Source: DASUFZ01 sp035541475 | GTDB lineage: Bacteria; Myxococcota_A; UBA9160; SMWR01 | Reading direction: 5' to 3' | Assembly (NCBI GenBank): GCA_035541475.1 | Contig: DATKND010000123.1 | Location: forward strand, 1 to 13,037 | DNA: 13,037 nucleotides | The notes under the pieces: generated by a model | What the model was told of the DNA's origin: nothing | What the model saw: the letters and a program-made list of their open reading frames with translations, nothing else | Databases searched by the model: none | Translations under genes and position numbers: made by a program | Part shown: positions 1 to 6,393 of the stretch, one piece after another | Layout: every line of letters begins with the position of its first letter | Numbering within the stretch: position 1 is the stretch's first letter

Positions 1-2409
1 CGACCCGATCCGGCGTCGCTGCTCGTCTCGGGCGCCGGGGTGCTCGCGTTCGGCGTGGCGGTCGCCCGAAATCCGCGCGCGCGTGCCCTGGCGGCGCTCG
101 CGCTCTGTGCACACGCCGGCGCGCTCGAGCTCGCGCTGCGCCTGCGCGACGCCGACGCCGCGCTTTCGCTGCCCGCGGAGCGCAACGTCGAGGCGTCCGT
201 CGCGGAGGTGCGCGAGAGCGGTCGCGGGATCCGGCTGGTGCTCGACGAGTTGGCGGCGGCCGACGCCGATCCGGCGCCGCTGCCCGCGCGCGTGCTGCTG
301 CTCGGCGAGCCCGGCGACTCGAGCTTGCGCGCGCTGCCGCCGGGCGCGCGGCTGCGCGCTCGGCTCCTGCTGCGGATGCCGTTCCCGCTGCGAAACCCAG
401 GTCGTCCGCCGGACGACGCGCTGACACGCGCGGGGATCGCCGCGCTCGCGACGTTACGCGAGCCGGAGCTGCTCGTGCGCGTGCCCGAGCGCGACCGCGG
501 CGGTCTCGCAGCCTGGCTGCATGGGCCGCGCCGGCGCGCCGCCGATCGCCTGCTGGCGCTGGGTCCGGGCGGCGCGCTGCTCGCTGCGCTCTCGCTCGGC
601 GATCGCTCGGGGCTGCCTTCCGACGCGCAGGACGCCTTCGCGCGGCTCGGGATCGCGCATCTGCTGTCGGTGTCCGGGCTGCACCTCGCGCTCGCCGCGG
701 CCTTCGCCTACGCGCTCTGCGCGGGGGTCCTACGTCGCTCCACGCGCCTGGCGGCGCGCTGCGACACGCGAGATGCCGCGCGAGCCGCCGCCGTCGCAGC
801 GGCGTTCGTCTACGCGGTGCTGACCGGCTTCGAGGTGCCCGTGCGTCGCTCGTTCGCGCTGGTGGCCGCGGGCGCCCTGTCGCTCGCGGCATCGCGCACG
901 TCGCGCGCGTGGCATCCGCTCGCCGCGGCGGCGCTGTGGGTGCTGGCCTTCGAGCCGCAGGCGCTCTTCGAGGCGGGGCCCCAGCTTTCGTTCGCAGCTT
1001 GCGCCGCGCTGGTGGCGGCGGCCCGACACGACGCCCCGCCCGTCGCGGGGCGGCGCGCACGGGTGGCCTCGCTGCTGCGCACGACCGCTGCGGCAAGCCT
1101 CGCGACGACGCCCATCGCGGCCTGGCACGGGCTGCCGGCGGCGCCGCTCGCGTTGGTCTCGAACGCCGTGGCGGTGCCCTGGACCGGCGTCGCGCTGATG
1201 CCGGCCTCGCTCGGCGGCGCGCTGCTCGGCGCGTTGCCCGGAGGCCGCTGGAGCGAGCTCGCGTTGCGCGGTGCGGTCGCCATCGGAGACTGGAGTCTCG
1301 CGGCGGTGTCGTGGGCGGCGCGCGGCGCGCTGGCCGGCGCTGGCACCGCGCCCTCGCATCCGCTCTGCGCGCTCGCGGCCGGAGTCGCGCTCGCGCTCTG
1401 TCGCGCGCGCGACACCCGCGTGCTCTGCGCCGCGGCGCTCGGAACGGCGCTGCTCCTCGCGTTCGCGCCGCCGCCGGCGCTCGCGCCAGAGACACCGCGC
1501 CTGGTCGTGCTCGACGTCGGCTCGGGCGACGCGCTGCTCGTGCAGGGACGTGACGGCGCGGTGCTCGTCGACGCGGGTCCCGCGTTGCCCGGGCGCTTCG
1601 ACCGCGGCCGCGACACCGTCGTGCCTGCGCTGCGCGCGCTCGGCGTTCGCCGACTCGATCTCGTGATCGCGACGCACGCCGACCTCGACCACCGCGGCGG
1701 GCTGCCGGCCGTGCTGTCGTCGCTGCCGGTCGGTGCGCTGTGGCTGTCGCAGGGCAGCGCCGACGACCCGGGCTTCGCGGAGGCCATCGCGGCGGCGCGC
1801 GAGGCCGGCGTGCCGGTTCGCGAGATCTCGGCGGCGGATCCCCCGCAGCGGCTCGGCGATCTGCGCATCACTCCGGTCTGGCCGGCGCCCGGTGCAGGAG
1901 GTCCGCGCAACGAGCGCTCGCTCGGCGTCCACGTCGAGACGGCTCGTCGCTCCGTCCTGCTGCTCGGCGACCTCGGCGTGGCCGAGCCGGCGCTGCTCGC
2001 GCGCGAAGGCCCGCCGCTGCGCGCGGACGTTCTGGTGCTCCCGCATCACGGCAGCCGGCGCTCATCGAGCGCGGCGTTGCTCGCGGCGGTGTCACCCGAG
2101 GTCGCGATCGTGTCGGCGCCGTGTCGCGGTCGGCTCCCGCATCCGTCTTCGCTCGCACGGGCGCGGGCGGCCGGCGCCTCGCTCTGGTGGACGGGGCGCG
2201 ACGGCGCAGTGCTCGTCGCGCTCGGCGAGCGCTTCGCGGTGCTGCCGTGGGCCGACCGGCGACCGCAGTGCGAGCCGGCGCGCGCCCGTTCTCAGCCGGC
2301 GGCGCCGACCGACTCGGTCCCCTGGAAGGCCAGCACGTCCGGGCGGCAGACGAAGCGGACGGGCGGAATCTCGATGCTGCCGACGCCGATCGATGCCGAC
2401 ACCGGGTAA
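1..2409 (+). CDS. comEC: ComEC/Rec2-family DNA uptake channel protein (5' partial)
   Basis: ComEC forms the inner-membrane channel that takes up single-stranded DNA during natural transformation. Numbering below counts from the GTG at 40. A variable N-terminal domain (about 30-130) is followed by the Competence membrane domain, with its hallmark stretch ALSLGDRSGL and then HLLSVSGLHLA near residue 207, and many hydrophobic helices to about 480. A C-terminal metallo-beta-lactamase-like domain follows (about 490-750), with LDVGSGDALLVQ, the metal motif THADLDHRGG at 545-554, LLLGDLG and PHHGS at 668-672. The frame is open from base 1, and the residues before the GTG at 40 read like part of a membrane helix, so the true start probably lies upstream of the window. 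The recognisable domain ends near base 2280. The last 39 or so codons run antisense over the conserved 3' end of the neighbouring gene and look like read-over rather than selected sequence. Whether the cell is competent cannot be told from this gene alone. Confidence 0.93.
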   Translation, partial: RPDPASLLVSGAGVLAFGVAVARNPRARALAALALCAHAGALELALRLRDADAALSLPAERNVEASVAEVRESGRGIRLVLDELAAADADPAPLPARVLLLGEPGDSSLRALPPGARLRARLLLRMPFPLRNPGRPPDDALTRAGIAALATLREPELLVRVPERDRGGLAAWLHGPRRRAADRLLALGPGGALLAALSLGDRSGLPSDAQDAFARLGIAHLLSVSGLHLALAAAFAYALCAGVLRRSTRLAARCDTRDAARAAAVAAAFVYAVLTGFEVPVRRSFALVAAGALSLAASRTSRAWHPLAAAALWVLAFEPQALFEAGPQLSFAACAALVAAARHDAPPVAGRRARVASLLRTTAAASLATTPIAAWHGLPAAPLALVSNAVAVPWTGVALMPASLGGALLGALPGGRWSELALRGAVAIGDWSLAAVSWAARGALAGAGTAPSHPLCALAAGVALALCRARDTRVLCAAALGTALLLAFAPPPALAPETPRLVVLDVGSGDALLVQGRDGAVLVDAGPALPGRFDRGRDTVVPALRALGVRRLDLVIATHADLDHRGGLPAVLSSLPVGALWLSQGSADDPGFAEAIAAAREAGVPVREISAADPPQRLGDLRITPVWPAPGAGGPRNERSLGVHVETARRSVLLLGDLGVAEPALLAREGPPLRADVLVLPHHGSRRSSSAALLAAVSPEVAIVSAPCRGRLPHPSSLARARAAGASLWWTGRDGAVLVALGERFAVLPWADRRPQCEPARARSQPAAPTDSVPWKASTSGRQTKRTGGISMLPTPIDADTG

Positions 2410-3038
2410 TAGGGCGTCAGCGCCTCGTGTCCCCACACGGCCGCATCGAAGCGCTCGAGGCGCGGTCGCAGCCGCTCGGCGCGCTCGAGCTGCGTGCGCG
2501 GCTCGAGCTGCACGAGGCGCAGCCCGTGAGGCGTGTGCGCGAGCGTCAAGGTGCCGGTGAACTGCACGTCGTCGGGCGCGAGCGGGTCGGGATCCTGCGC
2601 CTCGATCGCGAGCGTGGTGGCATCGCCGATCCGGACCGCGAGCGAGCAGCCGTCGTAGCGACGCGACACCGAAATGTGTGCCAGTCGCGCGGGAACGCCC
2701 CAGCGCGCCGCGAGTTCGCGCGCCACGGCCGGCGAGTCGCAGGCCGCCGCCCACACGAATCCGCGCGTCCGCAAGCCGCTGCGACAGCCGATGCGGAGCT
2801 GCACGAGCGAGAACGGTCCCCACGGACTCTCCGCGCAGCGCCAGGCCAGGACGATCAACGTGGCCGGATTCGTGGGGTGCAGGCCGGAGGGCAGCAGCGG
2901 CTCCCGCGAAGCCGCGAGCATCTCGAAGCCGGCCTGGAAGACCTCGACCCGCGCGAGCGAGACCGTGTCGGTGCAGAAGGCGGGCAGGCGCGGAGCCTTC
3001 GCGGCGAGCGCATCGAGATCCGCTGTGCCGACGAGCAC
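2292..3038 (-). CDS. Acetoacetate-decarboxylase-like protein lacking the Schiff-base lysine
   Basis: This 248-residue protein has the size and layout of the acetoacetate decarboxylase (ADC) superfamily. Residues 49-67 (LLPSGLHPTNPATLIVLAW) match the early strand region. GFVWAAACDSPAVARELA at 93-110 matches the segment before the active-site lysine. HEALTPYYPVSASIGVGSIE at 204-223 matches the conserved C-terminal strand. Characterised ADC enzymes use a lysine just after the 'RELsa' segment; here that stretch is RELAARWGVPAR (107-118), and the only lysine in the whole protein is K14. Decarboxylation by the classical mechanism is therefore unlikely, and lactone, keto-acid or polyketide-like binding or chemistry is possible. 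The GTG start at 3038 is supported by AGGGAG at 3048-3053, nine bases away. The stop of the upstream luciferase-like gene is separated from this GTG by one base, so translation is probably coupled. An alternative is a non-enzymatic ligand-binding member of the fold. Confidence 0.8.
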   Translation of the reverse strand: MLVGTADLDALAAKAPRLPAFCTDTVSLARVEVFQAGFEMLAASREPLLPSGLHPTNPATLIVLAWRCAESPWGPFSLVQLRIGCRSGLRTRGFVWAAACDSPAVARELAARWGVPARLAHISVSRRYDGCSLAVRIGDATTLAIEAQDPDPLAPDDVQFTGTLTLAHTPHGLRLVQLEPRTQLERAERLRPRLERFDAAVWGHEALTPYYPVSASIGVGSIEIPPVRFVCRPDVLAFQGTESVGAAG

Positions 3039-3039
3039 T

Positions 3040-4125
3040 TCAAATGACTCCCTGGAACTTCGGCATCACCTCCTGGGCGAACAGTCGGAGGCTCTCGAGC
3101 ACCTCCGTCTGGGGCAGCGTCTCCATCGCGTTCACCAGGAAGTTGATGCCGTCGACGCCGATCGATTGCCAGCGCTCGATCGCGCGCGTGATCTGCTGCG
3201 GGTCGCCGATGCAGATGCCCTCGGGCGCGTCGCGCGCGGCGCCCGGATTGCCCGCGTCGCTCGCGGCGGCGGGCGCGAGGTTGCCGAGCGATTGATAGGC
3301 GCGCGTCGGGTAGGCCTCGCGTGTCCAGAGCAGATGCGAGTTGGCGAGCCCGAAGAGGCCGAGCATTCGCATCCCGCGCTCCGTCGCGACACCGCGGTTC
3401 TCGTGGCAGTAGAGGAAGTTGAGCGTCGTGACGCGATCGTTCACGACCGCGCCGACCGGATCGCAGAGCTGGATGCGCCGGTGGTACTCGCGGGTGCGGC
3501 GCTCCTGCTCGGCGTAGCCCGCGGCCGCGACGCCGAGGCAGCCGAGCCCGCGCTCGGCCGCGTCGAGCTCCGTGCCCGGGCTCGTCACCGTCACCCACAG
3601 CGGCGGGTGCGGCTTCTGCACCGGCTTCGGCAGCACGTTGCGCTCGGGCAGCGAGAAGCAGCGGCCCTCGTAGCGGACGGGCTCGTCGCCCCACAGCCGG
3701 GGCAGCACGCGCACGAACTCGTCCCACGTCTTCTTGGTGTCGTCGGGATTCGCGCCGAATCCACCGAGCTCGGTCCAGGTCGATGAGCGGGCGGTGCCGA
3801 GCTCGAGGCGTCCCTGCGACAGGATGTCGAGCGTGGCGGCGCGCTCGGCGACGCGCACCGGGTGGTTCATTTCCGGCACGCACACGACCGCGCCGTGGCC
3901 GACGCGGATGCGCCGCGTCTGCGCGGCGATCGCGGCGAGCACGACCTCCGGCGCCGAGCAGTGCGAGTACTCCTCGAGGAAATGGTGCTCGACCGCCCAC
4001 ACCCAGTCGAAGCCGAGCTCGTCGGCGAGGCGCGCCTGCTCGAGCGCGTTCAGGAAAACGGCCGGCTCGACGCCCGGGCCGAACGGCCGCGGTACGGACA
4101 TCTCGAAGAAGAGGCCGAAGCGCAC
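3040..4125 (-). CDS. Luciferase-like (LLM class) flavin-dependent monooxygenase
   Basis: This 361-residue protein has the single-domain TIM-barrel pattern of bacterial luciferase-like oxidoreductases, which use reduced FMN (some relatives use F420) and oxygen to oxidise an organic substrate. It starts MRFGLFFEMSVP, the usual first strand. GFDWVWAVEHHF (39-50) carries the conserved EHHF, followed by EEYSHCSAPEV. RIRVGHGAVV (73-82), HPVRVAERAATLDILSQGRL (88-107) and ELGTAR (108-113) are the typical flavin-binding and barrel segments. PPLWVTVTSP (174-183) is the later core strand. The open frame extends upstream to 4557 into the rhomboid gene, but homology begins at the GTG at 4125; the extension is arginine-rich antisense-type sequence and was discarded. 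No strong ribosome binding site precedes the GTG. It sits 35 bases after the rhomboid-like gene and 1 base before the ADC-like gene, so all three may form one transcript. The substrate is unknown. Confidence 0.88.
   Translation of the reverse strand: MRFGLFFEMSVPRPFGPGVEPAVFLNALEQARLADELGFDWVWAVEHHFLEEYSHCSAPEVVLAAIAAQTRRIRVGHGAVVCVPEMNHPVRVAERAATLDILSQGRLELGTARSSTWTELGGFGANPDDTKKTWDEFVRVLPRLWGDEPVRYEGRCFSLPERNVLPKPVQKPHPPLWVTVTSPGTELDAAERGLGCLGVAAAGYAEQERRTREYHRRIQLCDPVGAVVNDRVTTLNFLYCHENRGVATERGMRMLGLFGLANSHLLWTREAYPTRAYQSLGNLAPAAASDAGNPGAARDAPEGICIGDPQQITRAIERWQSIGVDGINFLVNAMETLPQTEVLESLRLFAQEVMPKFQGVI
3048..3053 (-). promoter_or_regulatory. Ribosome binding site of the ADC-like gene
   Basis: On the minus strand this reads AGGGAG, nine bases before the GTG at 3038. 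It lies inside the last codons of the luciferase-like gene. It is the clearest Shine-Dalgarno sequence I found in the window, and it settles the GTG start and argues for coupled translation of the two genes. Confidence 0.65.
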
Positions 4126-4160
4126 GGGCGAAAGTGCTAGCGCACCTTGGCTGCGATTCC

Positions 4161-6221
4161 TCAGCGTTCTACTTGAAGAACTTCCCGCTCGTACTGTGCG
4201 AGGCTCGGGAACATTTTGAAGGGCCGGCCGCGAGCGGCGGCGGCGTCGGGGAGCGGCGCCGCGCCGACGCGCCCGTGCAGCGCGTCGAGCAGAGCGCGGA
4301 ACGCCTCGAGCCCGCCCCCGGCGCCCGGGAACAGGGTACGCGGATCGAACTGGTCGCTGCGCAGGCGCACCGTGCGCAGCGGCGCGTCCGAGATCTCCGT
4401 CCAGTTGAGCAGCAGGTCCACCAGGATGACCGGCTTCGCCGCGATGCCGTGGACGGCGGCGACGGCGATTCCGTCGACGCGCGTGAAGTCGACTTGCGGC
4501 CCGTTTCGAAGCGAGAGGCCCGAGTCGTCGAGCGCGACCGGCACGGCCTCGACACACTTCAGCTCGTGGAAGCGCGCACCGTCGGCCGCGGCGAAGGCCG
4601 CCTCGTCGATGTGCGCGTCGGGGATGTCGGCTTCCATCGTCGCCACCCTCGCGGGCGGCGGCTTCGGGGGCTGCGCGGGCGCCGCGGGCTCGGCCACGTC
4701 GCTCGACAGGTCGGTCCCCGGACCCGCGGTGCCGAAGGCGTCGCGCGCCGAGTCTTCGTCGTTTGCCGGCAGGATCGGATCGGTGTCGGGCAGGGAGAGC
4801 GAGAGATCCTGCTCGTCGCCGCTCACCTTGCTGCCGTCCGCGGAGAGCTCGAAGACCGCCGCCTTCTCGACGGGCGGCGGCAGCTCGCTGGGACGCTCGC
4901 CCGCGCCCGCGTACATCGGATCGAGCTCGACGTCGAGCACGCGCTCCATCGGCTTCGGCTTCGCGGCGGCCCGGATCGCCGGAGCGGCGGGAGGCCTCGC
5001 GAGCTCGAGATCGAGCTCGCTGTCGCTCTCGCTCGTGCCCGACGCCTCGAGCGCGGCGACGCGCGACGCGAGCTTCGCACGCTTGGCCTCGTCGAGCCCT
5101 TCGGCCGCGAGCGCGATCTTGCCCGCGCGCAGCGCGGTCTCGCGATGGAGCGGCGCGGCTACCTCGGCGAAGCGCATCGCGACGCCGGGAGACATGCGCG
5201 GCGACGCGGCGAGCGCGTCGCGCAGCATGCGCGCGGCGAGGGGGCGGTCGCCCGCGGCGGCGAGCGCCTCGGCCAGCGGGAGGGCCGTGCGCGGGTCGAG
5301 TCGCACGGACGGCACGCGCGTGCCGAAGGCGCGCCAGAAGGCCGCGGCCGCCGACGTCTCGCCGACTCGGACCTGCTCGTGGATGAAACGGCGCAGCGGC
5401 TCCGCGGCGCGGCTCGCCTCGTCGGCCGTGCAGGCCGCGTCACAGAGCGCACGCACGAGCTCTGCGTCCTGGGGTCGCGCGCGGACGGCGGGCTCGAGGA
5501 TGCCGACCGCCGCGCTCGGACGACCCGCGTCGCGCGCGGCCTGGGCCGCGGCGAGCGCGGGGTGGCTGCGCGCCTCACCGGCCTCGAGCGGCTCCTCGAG
5601 CTGCCATTTCCGCGCGGCCAGCGCCGACCCGATTCCGCAGAGCGCGCCGGCGATGGGCACGATCGCCCCGAGGCCGCGCGTCGGACCGCTGCCCGCGTCG
5701 GTCGCCGTCAGCAGCACCTCGCCGACGAACCACGCGCCGAGCGGCGCATAGACCGGCAGCTCGAACGACGCGTCGGAGCCCGGCAGCAGCAGCCATGTCC
5801 GCAGCGACGCCATGCCGTGTCGGGTGATCAGCGCCGCGATCGCCGCCGTCACGAGCCCCGAGGCGCCCACCAGCGGGCGCCCCTGCGCCCCGATCGCCGC
5901 GTACACCGCCGCGGAGAGGAGTGCCGAGAGCGCCAGGAATCCGGCGTAGATCTTCGCGCCCCAGAGCGCCTGGAGATGAGGTCCGAGCGCGAGGAGCAGC
6001 GCGCCCGTCACCAGCGCGTGGAGGAGGCTCTCGCTGAAGAGCCAGTAGCAGGCGAAGCCCTGCGGCGAGAGCGCGCCCGGATCGACGCCGAGCCTCGCAC
6101 CCTGGACATCGAAGCCGGCCGCGGTCGCGATCGCGCCCGCTGCGCAGGCGGCGACCAGCGACCAGGTCACCCAGGGCAGGCGATCGGACGAGAGCTCGTC
6201 GTGCGGAATGGCGGAGAACAT
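4161..6221 (-). CDS. Rhomboid-like membrane protein with long C-terminal cytoplasmic region, probably proteolytically inactive
   Basis: This 686-residue protein has a rhomboid-like membrane domain at about 16-202. Helix 2 contains SLLHALVTGALLLALGPHL (66-83), and helix 4 carries the rhomboid serine motif GASG (119-122, serine 121). Active rhomboid proteases also need a histidine in helix 6; here the equivalent segment is IVPIAGALCGIG (187-198), with proline 189 where the histidine is expected. The helix 2 segment also lacks the usual asparagine. I therefore call it rhomboid-fold but probably not a protease. Residues 215-395 form an alanine-rich alpha-helical, TPR-like region. Residues 395-545 are acidic and proline-rich, probably disordered. 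Residues 546-655 look globular and beta-rich, with PVILVDLLLNW and LRTVRLRSDQFDPRTLFP, perhaps a PH-like fold. The ATG at 6221 was chosen because the membrane domain starts right after it; the frame extends to 6395 but only through intergenic repeat sequence. The gene is divergent from the glycosyltransferase gene and 35 bases ahead of the luciferase-like gene. Confidence 0.82.
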   Translation of the reverse strand: MFSAIPHDELSSDRLPWVTWSLVAACAAGAIATAAGFDVQGARLGVDPGALSPQGFACYWLFSESLLHALVTGALLLALGPHLQALWGAKIYAGFLALSALLSAAVYAAIGAQGRPLVGASGLVTAAIAALITRHGMASLRTWLLLPGSDASFELPVYAPLGAWFVGEVLLTATDAGSGPTRGLGAIVPIAGALCGIGSALAARKWQLEEPLEAGEARSHPALAAAQAARDAGRPSAAVGILEPAVRARPQDAELVRALCDAACTADEASRAAEPLRRFIHEQVRVGETSAAAAFWRAFGTRVPSVRLDPRTALPLAEALAAAGDRPLAARMLRDALAASPRMSPGVAMRFAEVAAPLHRETALRAGKIALAAEGLDEAKRAKLASRVAALEASGTSESDSELDLELARPPAAPAIRAAAKPKPMERVLDVELDPMYAGAGERPSELPPPVEKAAVFELSADGSKVSGDEQDLSLSLPDTDPILPANDEDSARDAFGTAGPGTDLSSDVAEPAAPAQPPKPPPARVATMEADIPDAHIDEAAFAAADGARFHELKCVEAVPVALDDSGLSLRNGPQVDFTRVDGIAVAAVHGIAAKPVILVDLLLNWTEISDAPLRTVRLRSDQFDPRTLFPGAGGGLEAFRALLDALHGRVGAAPLPDAAAARGRPFKMFPSLAQYEREVLQVER

Positions 6222-6226
6222 GCGGT

Positions 6227-6248
6227 TCCCGGGACTGCGACTCCGGGA
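6227..6248. promoter_or_regulatory. Inverted repeat just upstream of the rhomboid-like gene
   Basis: TCCCGG (6227-6232) and CCGGGA (6243-6248) are perfect 6-base inverted arms separated by 10 bases. The near arm lies five bases upstream of the ATG at 6221, where the ribosome would bind. It could be an operator for the divergent pair or a leader hairpin that limits translation. In DNA this GC-rich, such arms also arise by chance. Confidence 0.25.
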
Positions 6249-6284
6249 CGTATCGACCGCCGCCGCATGGCGCTGGAGACGCAA

Positions 6285-6357
6285 GCCCGGCCGCAAAGGC
6301 CGGGCGAGCGGCAAGCCGTCCGGCGCGCAACGAGGCGAAGTCGAGCGAAGTTCAGAA
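6285..6357 (+). repeat. Structured repeat element, copy A (hairpin plus conserved arm)
   Basis: The copy starts with a perfect hairpin: GCCCGGCC (6285-6292), loop GCAAA, GGCCGGGC (6298-6305). After a short linker comes a conserved 47-base arm (6311-6357) that matches 8074-8120 at 43 of 47 positions in the same orientation. The matching core includes TCCGGCGCGCA, CGAGGCGAAG and CGAGCGAAG. The copy lies in non-coding DNA between divergent promoters. It is not a transposon end: I see no transposase or flanking target duplication. Confidence 0.75.
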
Positions 6358-6393
6358 AAACACCCGAACTCCGCCTCGCTATCGTCGCGCGCC

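Larger units (their letters stand above)
6222..6393. other. Divergent intergenic region between the rhomboid-like and glycosyltransferase genes
   Basis: This 172-base spacer must hold the promoters of two divergent genes. It contains an inverted repeat beside the rhomboid start, an 8-base-pair hairpin and one copy of a structured repeat element, and then about 35 plain bases before the glycosyltransferase ATG. I could not pick out convincing -35 and -10 boxes or a ribosome binding site for either gene. The element occupies nearly half of the spacer. Confidence 0.6.

Noticed and set aside
4126..4557. N-terminal extension of the luciferase-like protein to 4557
   Set aside because: The extension overlaps the end of the rhomboid-like gene in another frame and is arginine-rich. 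The barrel's first strand starts exactly at the GTG at 4125.
6285..6305. Intrinsic terminator at the 8-base-pair hairpin
   Set aside because: No run of T follows on either strand, and it lies upstream of both divergent genes, where no transcript needs to end.
6208..6393. Earlier ATG at 6208 as the start of the glycosyltransferase
   Set aside because: It would translate the repeat element and overlap the start region of the divergent rhomboid-like gene. The family's N-terminus begins close to the ATG at 6394.
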